Origin: an uncultured Clostridia bacterium | GTDB taxonomy: Bacteria; Bacillota; Clostridia; TANB77; CAG-508 | Direction: 5' to 3' | Assembly: GCA_944390525.1 (NCBI GenBank) | Contig: CALXQH010000006.1 | Span: 1-38,731 of the forward strand | Length of the DNA: 38,731 nt | Shown here: one piece after another, positions 7,608 to 18,412 of the stretch | Position numbering within the stretch: position 1 is the first letter of the stretch | How the letters are laid out: each line of letters opens with the position of its first letter | Made by a program: the position numbers and the translations under genes | Notes under the pieces: model-generated | Told to the model about the DNA's origin: nothing | Databases searched by the model: none | What the model saw: the letters and a program-made list of their open reading frames with translations, nothing else

Positions 7608-8960
7608 TTATACTCCAAATGACATTACAAAGTCTGTTCCTTCTTTTAGTTTCATTACAAAAGTTTTAGTAATTTCATTTAATCCATTATCAGAACCATC
7701 TGTTATTGTTATATCATATGTATAAATTTCCCCTTGTTTTTGTCCATTGCTTGCTGAAAATTTATTTTCTGTAAAAAAGTTTTCTTTTACATATTTTTCA
7801 AAATCTGATAATGTTTTAAAGTAATTATTTTTATATGTTTCATCTAATTTATTATACATATATGCATAGTCTTGATTGTTTATTGCTTCAAGACATTTTT
7901 GTATATTTATAAGTATTTTTTGATCTTCTGTTGCAGCATTATATTTTTCAACAAATTCTGGTAAATCTATAGTGTATGTATCTAGTATTAGAGTATAATC
8001 CATTACTGAATTTTCTCTAAAAATATAGTAATTATCATTTTGATCCATACAGACATATTGAGTATAGTTATCCGTTACTGTTTTTTGATATTTTTTTGCA
8101 CTCATAATTACATGTTTCTTTATGTTATTTTTAGCAAAAGTCTGAAAATTTTCTAATGTTCCAAATCTTTTTGTTCTATATTCTTCATCTAAATTTTCAA
8201 ATGCTTCTTTTTGATTATATATTACTTCTTCTCTATATTTTTCAAATAAATCTACTATATATGTTTCATCAGATATAATTTTGAATTCATATGTATTACT
8301 TGTATTTGTTTCTATTTTTTCTGGAACTGTTTCGTTTAAAGTGTCTCCGATTTTAAAATTTGGATATTTATCATCTATATAATCTTGTAAATATAAAGTA
8401 AACGTTTTATTTAAGGCATCTACTTTTAACATTATTTTAAAGTTATAAAGTTTAGCTGTTTTTATCTCTCTTATAGTTCCTTGTGCAATGTATAAATTAA
8501 CATTGTTAGTTTTTTCACTAACATATATATCTTCCACATTTACATCTATTTTTTCTATTTTGTCTATTTTATTTTCTAAATTATCTTTAGTTATATTATT
8601 AAAAGTAATATATTCTTGATCTAGCATATTATATACAGATTCTATTGCTAATTTTTTTTGTTGCTTTATACTGGCTTCAGCTTCTTCATCCATAATATAT
8701 ACTTCATCTTCTAAGTTAAATATACTCTCATAAAATTTATAAAATTTTTCCACACAGCCTTTTATTGTATAAAATTCATTTCTTTGCGTTACTTTTTGTA
8801 AAGATTCTTCTAAAGGTGTAATTACTACGCCTTCATCTTCTTTAATTTCTTTCTGGCTGTTCTTATTATTCATAAGTATTAGTAATACTATCAATATTAA
8901 CATTATTATTAATAATATTATTATACTTAACAATATAATACTTTTCTTTGATTTTATCAT
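7608..8960 (-). CDS. Membrane-anchored extracytoplasmic T4SS accessory protein (VirB8/NTF2-like candidate)
   Basis: A 450-residue protein, last gene of the secretion operon. Residues about 7-29 are a single, strongly hydrophobic membrane helix after a short basic start (MIKSKKS), so the bulk faces outward. The soluble part appears to contain two or three related alpha-beta units of about 110 residues with the pattern tyrosine-rich helix, then beta strands (for example about 65-190, 230-330 and 345-450). This is what one expects of NTF2-like, VirB8/TcpC-type proteins, but the similarity is only structural in flavour and no diagnostic motif exists. It lies directly downstream of the lysozyme gene (18-base gap) and shares its transcript. 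Operon position argues for a part in assembling the secretion channel. Moderate confidence in the role. Confidence 0.55.
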   Translation of the reverse strand: MIKSKKSIILLSIIILLIIMLILIVLLILMNNKNSQKEIKEDEGVVITPLEESLQKVTQRNEFYTIKGCVEKFYKFYESIFNLEDEVYIMDEEAEASIKQQKKLAIESVYNMLDQEYITFNNITKDNLENKIDKIEKIDVNVEDIYVSEKTNNVNLYIAQGTIREIKTAKLYNFKIMLKVDALNKTFTLYLQDYIDDKYPNFKIGDTLNETVPEKIETNTSNTYEFKIISDETYIVDLFEKYREEVIYNQKEAFENLDEEYRTKRFGTLENFQTFAKNNIKKHVIMSAKKYQKTVTDNYTQYVCMDQNDNYYIFRENSVMDYTLILDTYTIDLPEFVEKYNAATEDQKILINIQKCLEAINNQDYAYMYNKLDETYKNNYFKTLSDFEKYVKENFFTENKFSASNGQKQGEIYTYDITITDGSDNGLNEITKTFVMKLKEGTDFVMSFGV

Positions 8961-8978
8961 TTTTTCTCCTTTAAATTA

Positions 8979-11683
8979 TTATGGGGCTCTCCATATTTCA
9001 CATTGATATAAGTTGTATGATGTTGTTGTTCCACTAGGAGGAGTTCCATACGAACTAACTACCGCACTTGTTTGGTCCCAACATTGTCCGTCTCCTGCAT
9101 ATACTAAAACGTGAATATTTCTATGATTAACAACATCTCCTGGTTGTGCTTCATCTGGTGATACTTGCGTCCATCCTGCAGCTGCAAGCATATCTGGTAT
9201 TCCTCCACTACCTGTCCAGTGATAATTATAAGCATTTATTTGATCCGCAGATAACATTCCTGAGCTGTATAACGCCATTGCAACATATGTAGCACAACAC
9301 AAATTTGTAGCTTCATTATAGCATCTTTCTATATCTCCGAGAAATTAATCCATAGCTTAGGCTATAACGTGCACCTCTTCCTATAAGTGTTTGGGTTAAT
9401 TCTTCACAAGCTGCAACAAGGTCTCCTCCTCCTGTATGCCACTTATTTAATACATCATAATATCCTGTTTGAAATAATGTCCATTCAGATTTTCTTCTTC
9501 TTTCTAACCCAGCCATATAACCAGATTTAGAAGTTACTGGCTTAGACATATATTGTGTATACAATTTATGTCCAAAATTTGCATTAGGATTTTGTTCTTT
9601 AAAATAGTCATCTGTTTCTGCATTCCAATAAGCATTATATGAACCAACAAAGTCCATACTTGGAGAACCTCTTAAAGTTGAAAGTGCTCCACTTATTCCA
9701 CAATTATATGCTCTTGATACTAAAGCATTTATTTGATATCCTGTTAAATTCAATCCATTAGTCATAGCTTTTACAGATTCCATATTAGTATTTATTTCTC
9801 TATCTTCTAAAGCATCAACAAATTCTATATCTATTTCTGCTCCAATTTCTGTTGAATAACCAGCAGACAAAAATTCATTTAAATATCCACTATTATATAT
9901 GTCTACTCCATAACCAACTGTTGGATTTCCTGCTCCATCATCATGCACTATATACTTTGTTCCATCTGCATTTGTTGGTGCTCCTGAACCATTTTCCCAG
10001 TATCGTATATATTCTTTTAACAGTTTTGTTCCTCCACCAGAAATTTCCACAAAATCTTTAGCATCAAATATTTGGAAATCAAATTCTGTAACTCCATAAT
10101 CCTTACCAGTATACTTATACATAATATATCTCATAAGTTGTTCTAAATTTTGTAGTGTAGCATCTTTTTGCATTAAATGAAATAGTATTTCTGCTCCTGT
10201 AACTAAATTATCATTTCCTACAGATTCATATTTACTTGTATTAGGAATTTTAAAATAATCATCTATTAACCCTAAAAAAGTGGTATTTTCACTTTCATCT
10301 CCATCTATTTTTATATATTCGCCTTCATCTACTTTACCGTTATTATTTTCATCATAAACTCCTGGGTCACCTTTATTTCCAGTTTTGTCTGCTACCTCGC
10401 TTCTTGTTTCTTCTTTGTATTTATAGCCTGTTCTTATTATATTAACTGTTTTTCTCTTATTAGTATACCATGTTACAGTTTCAAAATATCCTGGGGCTGG
10501 TGGACGAGGGTCATCTGCTAAAGATGGATCATTGCTAGCATCATAATTATAATTAGACTCTTCTGGAGTCATATCTTCTTTTATATATGATATTGATTGT
10601 TCACAAAACCAAGTTTTTACATAAGTTATCTTTAATTGAACTGTTACATTTACTGTGTTAGTTGTATTTGTGCTTATAGGTTCTTGATCATACGGATAAT
10701 TTGTATAAGGTCCGTCTCATAGGAGTAAGTATTTCTTCTCCATCAACTCCAAGTTCTTTTCTTGGGCCTACTATATAATTTTGTGTAGCATAATATTTTT
10801 CTGTTTCGTCTATAACTGTTTTATTTTCTAAAACAGTTATATGTATCTCTCCACTCCTTACTAAGTCTGCTACCGCCGAAACAAATTCAGGATTCCTTGT
10901 TACCATAGCTAAATAAAAAAAGAAGTTCATTGAAGTTGTATATTGTGATATCGCACTTTTATAGTTTATTTCTTTTAAATGTATTTTAACTGTTCCATCA
11001 GTTATTGTCCAATAAGGTATTACCAATTTTCCATTTTCTTCATTTATAGAATACCATTGTCTTACTTTTTTTAAATCTTCCTCTCTTATACTCTTATTAA
11101 CCCAATTATTTTTTAATGTATCATATTTTATATATTTAAGCATAGTTCCTGGATTATCTTTGCTAATAGGGGTCTTACCATTATCATTATCTCCATTTAC
11201 TCTATAAACATATACTGTTCCATATGTATCTTTATCTTTAAACCATTCTTTCCAAAATCCTTCTTTCAGGTAAATTGTTTGAGTTGTAGCCTGTGCTTCA
11301 TAGAATTTTTTTACATATTTAGCTAAAGCTTCTCTGTTTTCTTCTTGTACTTTTGGATCATTATAATTAGCATCTTCTCCCATAAGTTGTAAATCATCTA
11401 AATCTATTCCTATTTCTTTCATATTATCTATAATCTTATTGACTTGTTCATCATTGATAGTAATTCGCCCTAAATATTCTCCTTCTTCTAAATCAATAGT
11501 AAAAAAGTCAGCAATTGCAGATCCTACTTCTTGCAGCTTGTCTCCTACCGCATCTAAAGATGCAAAAATAAGTAAAAATAATATTAGACTTATACTTATT
11601 GGAATCAAAATACGAATTGCCCATTTTTTTATTGTTTTTTTCAAGTATTTTGATATTTGGTTTTCATCATTTTTTTCATTCAT
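8979..11683 (-). CDS. T4SS cell-wall hydrolase: membrane anchor, lysozyme and NlpC/P60 domains, two CGGN frame changes
   Basis: Three consecutive ORFs (11683-10688, 10572-9316, 9302-8979) form one 900-residue protein if CGGN is read as Gly at residues 324 and 782. Residues 22-41 are a membrane helix. About 555-690 resembles phage-type GH24 lysozyme: WENG supplies a candidate catalytic glutamate (Glu563), followed by NPTVGYGVDI, the counterpart of TIGYG. The C-terminal 115 residues are an NlpC/P60-like cysteine peptidase with a Cys-Cys-Ala-Thr-Tyr-Val cysteine motif (795-800) and the histidine motif NIHVLVYAG. Orf14-type proteins of Tn916-like elements have the same anchor, muramidase and peptidase order and open the peptidoglycan for the conjugation channel. 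Without the frame changes the membrane part and both enzyme domains would be separate, and neither enzyme ORF has a convincing ribosome binding site of its own. Confidence 0.8.
9337..9339 (-). other. CGGN site 2 (Gly782 of the T4SS hydrolase)
   Basis: Zero frame ATT TCT CGG AGA runs to a stop at 9316. Skipping C gives S-G-D-I-E-R-C-Y-N-E-A and continues directly into the NlpC/P60 cysteine motif. Confidence 0.82.
10712..10714 (-). other. CGGN site 3 (Gly324 of the T4SS hydrolase)
   Basis: Zero frame ATG AGA CGG ACC stops at 10688. Skipping C gives R-G-P-Y-T-N-Y-P-Y-D and opens a frame that stays free of stops into the lysozyme ORF. Confidence 0.82.
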
Positions 11684-11698
11684 ACTTTCACCTTCTTT

Positions 11699-12622
11699 TT
11701 ATAAATCTATTATTATTTCTATTGCTTGGTTAAATTCATCTCCTAAATTTATATTGCTAAATTTTATTTTCTCTATAATTCTATAAGCGTCATACATTTT
11801 ATTAAAATTTATATTTAAGTTAGTTTGTCTTGCCGCTTTTAAAGATAAATCATATTCTGGTAATTCTTCTATAAATGATACATACTTTACATTGTTTTTA
11901 TCTAGTAGGCATATATCTTCTTGTGTTTCTCCGTCACTTATAGTTATAGTGTTAGTTGTATAATTTATTATAGATATATTATAAGATTCATAATCTCTAT
12001 ATATTTTTCTACTATTTATTAATATTTCTATATTATTTACTGTTTTTGATTTGTTAATAGTTTCTTTTTTTATAAACCCATTTATGTTAATTTTATTTTC
12101 TCCATTTTGTTTAATTATTGTAATATAGTCTTCAAAATTATTATCAATTCCTGCTCCACCTGTTGCTAATAAATTATCTTCATAATATAATATTTTATAT
12201 GTATAGTTATTATCGTAATTAATCCATAATTCTAAATTATAAGTTTTAGGAGTTGTAAAAATACTATTATAATATCTAGATTTAAATATATCTATATTGT
12301 TGTTATATTCTTGCTTACAATCATCTGATAATAATGAAAAAGCTTGTTCAATTTCTTTATTATTACAATAAGTTACAAATTGTTTTATTATGTCAATATT
12401 TTCTTCTGTTATTTTTTCTGGAAGTTCTTGCCCTGTTATTACAGATTGAGTTGGATTGTCATTATCTTTTATATTAATTTGTATTTTATTATTAGATGTT
12501 GTATTGCTTTGTTTTACAAAAGCATTTAATATTTGTAAAATTATAAAAATAAAGACTATAATACCTATTGTTATTAAAACTTTCTTTTTATTTTTATTCC
12601 AATATCTTAGTAATCTATCCAT
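11699..12622 (-). CDS. VirB8-like membrane-anchored T4SS component (candidate)
   Basis: A 307-residue protein with a basic start, a membrane helix at about 15-34 and an extracytoplasmic remainder. Residues about 75-180 (KITEENIDIIKQFVTYC, then a helix-strand pattern around DDCKQEY) look like a single NTF2-like fold as in VirB8/TcpC proteins. The C-terminal third is beta-rich with a possible immunoglobulin-like character. It sits between the VirB6-like gene (19-base gap) and the lysozyme gene (15-base gap), the place where Gram-positive conjugation operons carry such a subunit. No catalytic motif is visible. The family assignment rests on topology and context rather than on conserved residues. 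Confidence 0.5.
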   Translation of the reverse strand: MDRLLRYWNKNKKKVLITIGIIVFIFIILQILNAFVKQSNTTSNNKIQINIKDNDNPTQSVITGQELPEKITEENIDIIKQFVTYCNNKEIEQAFSLLSDDCKQEYNNNIDIFKSRYYNSIFTTPKTYNLELWINYDNNYTYKILYYEDNLLATGGAGIDNNFEDYITIIKQNGENKININGFIKKETINKSKTVNNIEILINSRKIYRDYESYNISIINYTTNTITISDGETQEDICLLDKNNVKYVSFIEELPEYDLSLKAARQTNLNINFNKMYDAYRIIEKIKFSNINLGDEFNQAIEIIIDL

Positions 12623-12641
12623 ATTATAGTCCTCCTAATAA

Positions 12642-15221
12642 TTAGTAATCATTATCTACTTTTTTAGCTTTTTTCATTTCTGACACTATCATATTTACTG
12701 TTTTTTCAGTGTCTGCTTGATTAAGTCCACTTTTATTGCATTTTTTTGACAAATCTTCTCTTAATTGAGTTACTGTATCTTTGTCTCTTAAATCTTTTGC
12801 AGAATATTCTTCCATTGTTTTCTTTATAACTGCTGCTTGTAGTTGTCCTCGTTTTCTAGCTTCTTCATCACTCATTTGAGGATTTGTTTGAGTAATTTCT
12901 TTTCTTAATCTTTCTTGTAGTGCCACAGCTTCAACAGAATTTTTTCCTTCTATTCCTATGCTGTCAAAATAAGCTCCCTGTTCTTTCATTTCTCTTAGTT
13001 GAGCTTTAGTTAATTCACTTCCATCTTCATTTTTTATTTGTTTACGATATTCTTCATCTAAATCTTTACTTGCCATATAGTTTTTATGTCTTTCTCTCAT
13101 AGCAACTTCATGCTCTCCATATTTTCCTACATCATAAGCATTTTTTATATTTGACGCTCCTGATCTAGCGGAATTTATAACTCTTGGCGTAACAGCTGTT
13201 GATAAAGCTGCTCCTGCTGCAGTATATTTCCAAATGTCTCCTAGTTCATCTCCTGCAATTCCTGCTGCCATACCAAACATTGCTCCTGGTACTGCTGATG
13301 CAACTTTTCCTGTAGTTCTAATTGCTTTTTTACCCACATATTTTCCTACACCTATTGCTCCTTTTGCTGTATTTCTTAAAGGTTTTGGTATCTTATTTAT
13401 TCTATCTGTAACAGATTTTTGGGTTGAATTAAATTTATCTACTGCTGAATTTTTTAGCTTAATAGCATTTTGTCCAAGTCCTGTTTCTGATAACTTAGTT
13501 TTAGCTTCATTTCCTAAAGTTTTAACTCCATCTCCTAAGTATTGTCCCATACCTCTTGTGTCGTTTTCGTCAGTTTGCCAAGCTCTTTGCCATAATCCTT
13601 GATTATCTTCTCCTACACTTGGTACTGGTTCAAGTACTGGAGTTTCTTGAGAATTATTTTGTGAATTTGTTCCTGAAAATGGTTGTGTTCCACTTCCTAA
13701 AGGCGTTGTTGTACTATAATTTGGCGCATACCAAGATTGTTCGTTGTTATCTTGTGTTTCTGTATTTTGTTTATATTCTAAAGCTTCTTCTCCTGTTGTT
13801 AATTCTCCTTGATTTCCAAAAGCTTCTTCAAATTTAGGTTTACTTGCTTCTGGCTTAGTTTTAATATTTTCATTCTTCTTTTGAGGTTGTCCTCCACCGC
13901 CTTTTCCTCCTTTATTTAAAGCTCTACTTACCATATTAAATGCAGCTGTTCCTCCTGCAATACCTGCAAGTGAACCTAATGTTCCGCCAGTTTTAGCTTC
14001 ATTAAATCCAAAGAAATTTCTCAATATTTTTTCTGCAGGTCCTATAAATGCTAATGCAATAATAGCAAATATTGGATTATTAGCTACTAAGTCTACTGCA
14101 GAGCTAACAAACACAGTATAAATAATTAAGTGAAATGGTTGTATTAATATATTAAATACATATTCTTTTAACCATAAATTAAATGCTTGTGCCTTTCCAT
14201 CTCTAATTTTATCAATAGGATATGTAAATGCTACCAGGGGAGCAATTAATGTTAAAAATGCTATTGTTAGTACCCTTTTTAAGTATATAAAAGTAAATAA
14301 ACATGTATAAAAAACCATTGCCATATAAAATATTAAATATAGTAACTTAAACCAAACATCATCTGCTTGCATTTGGAATCTAATTAATCCCATAAGATCT
14401 GTATTAAACTGTACTTTTATATTATCTCCGTCTTTTACAGTAACCGCTATATTATTTCCACTATTTTCTTCTGAACCATTAATTGCTAATGATATTTCGT
14501 TTACTATGGTTGTTGTAAATGCCATTATATAATGTAAACAAAATATTAAACACATAGCAACAAGCCAATCTACTAACATTTGTTTATATTTTGATTTTTC
14601 AGAAGCTGCACTACTAATTACTATTCTAATACCTACATAAAGTAATACTGACATTAAACCTATAACTGCTAAATTTCTTAAAGCTACATACCATCCAGAT
14701 ATAGTATCTTTAAGTTGTATTGCAACTGATCTTTCTTGTTTATTAGTATCTCCTTCCCATTGGTTTGGGTTTATAAAATTTGCATCTAATGCTGGAACTA
14801 ATCCAGAAAATATTTTTTGAGGTGTATATTTTAGTGCTGGAATGAAATAATTTGATGATCCCCATAAATTTTTACTTAGTTCACTTTCTTCTATTTGTTT
14901 ATCTGATGATCCATTAGGATTATATGAAAATTCTGCATATTGAGTAGAGTCGGTATTAAAGTCATCTACATTTATTAAAAAAGCATTTCTTAACCCGTTG
15001 TCACTGTCACCGCTATTATTAAAATTTCCATCCACTAAAAACATCTGTAAGCCACCTATTACTGCATCAAATAAAACACCAATAAAATCAACTATTGGGT
15101 CTATTAATACTCCTCCTATTCCTGCTTGAGAATACGTTGGAAACGTAAAACCAAATAATATTGAAATTATAAGGACTATTATTATCTTTTGAGTTATACT
15201 TTTTTTAGTAAGAAATTTCAT
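12642..15221 (-). CDS. VirB6/TrbL-like polytopic T4SS channel protein
   Basis: An 859-residue inner-membrane protein. A signal or membrane segment at about 11-32 is followed by an extracellular loop to about residue 180. Six or so membrane helices then lie between about 180 and 400, including VALRNLAVIGLMSVLLYVGI and KRVLTIAFLTLIAPLVAFTY. That second segment matches the conserved TrbL/VirB6 core of Gram-positive conjugation systems. After a glycine-rich linker (around residue 435, GGKGGGGQPQ) the C-terminal half is hydrophilic, rich in Asn, Gln, Glu and Lys, with a few hydrophobic stretches near 650-680, and probably cytoplasmic. The ATG is close behind the VirB4 stop (17-base gap), so the genes are co-transcribed. 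Expected role: the membrane channel through which substrate passes, powered by VirB4. Confidence 0.85.
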   Translation of the reverse strand: MKFLTKKSITQKIIIVLIISILFGFTFPTYSQAGIGGVLIDPIVDFIGVLFDAVIGGLQMFLVDGNFNNSGDSDNGLRNAFLINVDDFNTDSTQYAEFSYNPNGSSDKQIEESELSKNLWGSSNYFIPALKYTPQKIFSGLVPALDANFINPNQWEGDTNKQERSVAIQLKDTISGWYVALRNLAVIGLMSVLLYVGIRIVISSAASEKSKYKQMLVDWLVAMCLIFCLHYIMAFTTTIVNEISLAINGSEENSGNNIAVTVKDGDNIKVQFNTDLMGLIRFQMQADDVWFKLLYLIFYMAMVFYTCLFTFIYLKRVLTIAFLTLIAPLVAFTYPIDKIRDGKAQAFNLWLKEYVFNILIQPFHLIIYTVFVSSAVDLVANNPIFAIIALAFIGPAEKILRNFFGFNEAKTGGTLGSLAGIAGGTAAFNMVSRALNKGGKGGGGQPQKKNENIKTKPEASKPKFEEAFGNQGELTTGEEALEYKQNTETQDNNEQSWYAPNYSTTTPLGSGTQPFSGTNSQNNSQETPVLEPVPSVGEDNQGLWQRAWQTDENDTRGMGQYLGDGVKTLGNEAKTKLSETGLGQNAIKLKNSAVDKFNSTQKSVTDRINKIPKPLRNTAKGAIGVGKYVGKKAIRTTGKVASAVPGAMFGMAAGIAGDELGDIWKYTAAGAALSTAVTPRVINSARSGASNIKNAYDVGKYGEHEVAMRERHKNYMASKDLDEEYRKQIKNEDGSELTKAQLREMKEQGAYFDSIGIEGKNSVEAVALQERLRKEITQTNPQMSDEEARKRGQLQAAVIKKTMEEYSAKDLRDKDTVTQLREDLSKKCNKSGLNQADTEKTVNMIVSEMKKAKKVDNDY

Positions 15222-15238
15222 ATTATCCTCCCTAATTG

Positions 15239-17211
15239 TTATCTCATTTTTTTGCTTTTCATCTGTGCTAATTTATTTAAGTTTGTTTCAACGAATTCAA
15301 ATTCTTTTGCAGTAGGTTGTATTTGTATAATTGCACTATCTGGTCCTACTTTTAATAAACCTTCTCCTTTAAAACAAGTAATTAAAAAGTTTGCTTCTCC
15401 TCCACTTAATTTAAATACTTCTTTTAAATATTGTATTTCTGACTTATCTTGCGCTAAGAATAATTTTGTATCAGATGATGTTAATACTGCTTGTGCTTCT
15501 GGCTTTTCATAAAAGTCTTGAAATCTTTGAGATATAATTGCTAAAGATACATTTCTTTTTCTAGCACGTCTTGCCATAGTATTTAAAAAGTCTACTGCTT
15601 CTGGGTAAGGTAATAGCATCCAAGCTTCATCAACTAAAACTCTCTTCTTAGAAGCTTTACTCCTGTCTTCACTATTTTTCTTAACATATTTTTCCCAAAT
15701 CCATGCTAGTAAAATTTGTTGTGCTAAAGGTCTTGCAAATCTTTCTTCTAATTGTGATATGTCTAGATTGATAAATAAAGTACCGTCTAATAAATCAAAT
15801 GTAGATTGTCCGTCAAAATATGCCATTTGACCGTCATATTCTCTTATGTATTGTTTCATAACCTTTAATAAATAGCTGTAATGAAAATTATAATCTTGGT
15901 TTGTATTTTCTGCAGCTTTATTTTGTATTCTTTTATACCATGAACCTATTGTAGGCATTTTTTTCTTTTCTTTTCCTAACATATTTGCATTCATAGTATT
16001 TTTTGATGCTTCATATAAACTATTTGGATCAGAAGTAATTCCATGTGAAGCATATTCTTCTGCTACAGATTCTGCTATAATTTGCTTTGTAAGCTCATTT
16101 ACTTCTTGACTTCTTGTACTACCTCTTGCCATTGTAAGTAGGGCTTGTGTAACGTCCTCTACTTTATTTTCAACATTTAGCACTAGTCTATCTCTACCTG
16201 TAATTTCATCTTTTATAATTTCTGTTTCAATGTCAAATATATTTATAACTGTTTTTGATGTTGGTGAAAGTACTACATTTATTCCTCCTAAACTTTCAGC
16301 TACTATACTATACTCACCCTCAGCATCTAATGCTAAGCTTTGTATTCCCATTAATACTGCTGAACGAGAAATTAAAGTTTTCATTGTAACTGATTTTCCA
16401 GCACCAGATTTAGCAAATATAACCATATTATAATTTGTTAAAGAATTATGAAAATTATCAAACAATATCGGTACTCCTGTTTGTTTGTTTATTCCTAATG
16501 GTATTCCAGAAGGATGTCCTACTTCTGATGTAGTAAATGGGAAAACTGTTCCCATAGATCTACGGTCAAAAGTATGTATTTTTTTTATTTTATCATCCAT
16601 TAATGGAAGATTTGATTTAAATGCATCTTCTTGCATTGCCCAGGCACTTTTTATATTTACTAATGATTTAGACATTTCTGTTGCAAGTAATTTTGTATAT
16701 TTATCTAAATCTTCTAAACTGTATGCAAATAAAGTTGCAACAATAGATGCTTCGTAAAGTTTATTAAAGCCTGCTGCTATTTCATCTCTTAGTTGCTCTG
16801 CTTCAAATCTTTTTGACTTAAAGTACTTTCTCTGTTTATATTACCTCTATCTGCTGCCACAATTCTTTCAGTTTCTAGTTCATTTATTACTCTATTAAGT
16901 TCGTTTTGTGATCTAGATTCTTGAATTGGATTTATGTATATAGATGTATTTATATCTCCAAATAAATACATGTCTCTAAATAGTTCTGGAAAAGTACACA
17001 TTCTAGGTAGGCTTGATACAAAAAAGCTTCTAGCATATCTTTTAACATTTGATATTATTTCTAAATGGTCTATATTACTAGAGTCAATACCAGATGGTGC
17101 AATTAATTCTTTTATTGTCTTTTTTCTTAAAATTTTATATTCTTCTGGTTTAGTATAATCATTATGTTGTCCTTGTATAATTTCATCTTTTTGCTTATTT
17201 TTTTTAGACAT
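15239..17211 (-). CDS. virB4: VirB4-type T4SS ATPase, interrupted by a -1 frame change
   Basis: Two ORFs (17211-16789 and 16675-15239) make one protein of about 657 residues. The first holds the VirB4 middle segment (SNVKRYARSFFVSSLPRM, DINTSIYINPI). The reading frame then changes at the A-run at 16810-16814 (needed: SQKRFEAEQLRDEI). The second carries the ATPase core: Walker A FAKSGAGKSVT (residues 87-97 of the second ORF), Walker B RVLVDEAW (345-352) and the later SLAIISQR motif. VirB4 hydrolyses ATP at the membrane to drive pilus or channel assembly. The usual N-terminal domain is not here but in the next gene upstream, whose stop overlaps this ATG by eight bases. The frame change is not of the CGG type; it could be a sequencing indel, a real mutation or -1 slippage on AAAAAG. 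Confidence 0.85.
16810..16814 (-). other. A-run at which VirB4 needs a -1 frame change
   Basis: Minus strand CAA AAA GAT TTG ends in a stop at 16789. Adding one A, or slipping back one base on the A-run, gives CAA AAA AGA TTT GAA and continues into the ATPase domain without a stop. Confidence 0.7.
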
Positions 17212-18412
17212 TTTCTTTTGTACCTCCTTCTATATTAGTTTGTTTTTTTGGTCTTCCTCTCCTTTTAGCTGTATCTGTTTCTATTTTTTCTATAGCTCCT
17301 TCTGCAATATCTTTTCCAACTATATGTTTGTTTTGTTCTATAATCATTTTAGCCATTTGGTCTATTAGGCTATCTATTGATTCTTCTTTTTGTTCTAATG
17401 CTTTTTCTTTTTCTGATTTTGTTTCTAAAACTACTCTATTAGCTTTTTCAAAAGCTTCTTTTTCAATTTTTTCATTTAAAGCTTTTATTTTTTTATCTAT
17501 AACATCTGGAGCTGTAGAATATAGTTCATCATATCCAGCTTGTATAGCTTTTTCTACTCCATATATTTCAGCATCATCACGATTATATGCTACATACAAT
17601 AAATCAGCTAATGCATCAGAATTTAAAACTTTTCCATTAACTCCACAAACTGATAAAGTTCTTATTATTGACTGAGCTCTAGTATATAGCTCTGAAAAAG
17701 CTAAATTTGTAATTTCTTTTTTGTCAAAATTGTTTTCTCCTAATTCTTCTGGATAATATGGTATAGCAACATAATATTTTTGATTTAATACATTTCTATT
17801 TAAGCTCATTTTTTCTGTTGAATAAATAATATCTTTTCCATATTCATATAAATTTGTAGCTTTTGTTAATTCAAAAAATGCTGCATGTAATTGTTCCTCT
17901 GTATATGCATCCGAATTAACCATCTGTTGATATTTCATTTTTTGTTTTTCTAATTCAGCTTCTATTTCATTAACTTTTGTTTTATATGTTTGTATACTAC
18001 TTTCTAGATTTATTGTTCTTGTTTGTGTATATATTTGAATTGGATGTCTTAAAGTATTTAAAAATTGAATAAACCCTTCTTCTACTGCATTTTTTTCAAC
18101 TTCAGACATTAAGTCATAGTTTACTCCTTGACATTCAACTACCATTACATATTTAGTTCCATTTTTAGTTATTATCATATTGTCTTCTATTTTATCAAAT
18201 TCCATAAAGTCAAATATTGAATCTGTGGTATAAGATTTTGTTGTTTTTGTTGTTTTTTTATTATTTTCTGATTCTTTTTGTATATTACTTGATTTTTTTT
18301 CTTTAGTTTTAGTTTGAAAATACAAAATACAAAAAATTACTAGTAATATCATCATAATTGCAAAAACACATATTAAAGCTATTGTAAGAATATCATTAGC
18401 ACTACTATTCAT
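17204..18412 (-). CDS. Membrane-anchored VirB4 N-terminal-domain-like (TraC-like) T4SS protein
   Basis: A 402-residue protein with a membrane helix at about 9-32. After a charged linker, residues about 63-125 (DFMEFDKIEDNMIITKNGTK, then VVECQGVNYDLMSE and FIQFLNTLRHPIQIY) resemble the N-terminal domain of VirB4/TraC ATPases that contacts VirB3. A long helical region (about 130-175) is probably a coiled coil. A further part to about residue 300 is followed by a second charged helical tail ending in KRRGRPKKQ, an AT-hook-like basic patch. There is no Walker motif, so it is not an ATPase itself. It is followed by the VirB4 core with an eight-base overlap and preceded by PrgI with an eight-base overlap, which implies translational coupling and equal amounts of the three proteins. 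I read it as a split-off VirB4 N-terminus. Confidence 0.68.
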   Translation of the reverse strand: MNSSANDILTIALICVFAIMMILLVIFCILYFQTKTKEKKSSNIQKESENNKKTTKTTKSYTTDSIFDFMEFDKIEDNMIITKNGTKYVMVVECQGVNYDLMSEVEKNAVEEGFIQFLNTLRHPIQIYTQTRTINLESSIQTYKTKVNEIEAELEKQKMKYQQMVNSDAYTEEQLHAAFFELTKATNLYEYGKDIIYSTEKMSLNRNVLNQKYYVAIPYYPEELGENNFDKKEITNLAFSELYTRAQSIIRTLSVCGVNGKVLNSDALADLLYVAYNRDDAEIYGVEKAIQAGYDELYSTAPDVIDKKIKALNEKIEKEAFEKANRVVLETKSEKEKALEQKEESIDSLIDQMAKMIIEQNKHIVGKDIAEGAIEKIETDTAKRRGRPKKQTNIEGGTKENV

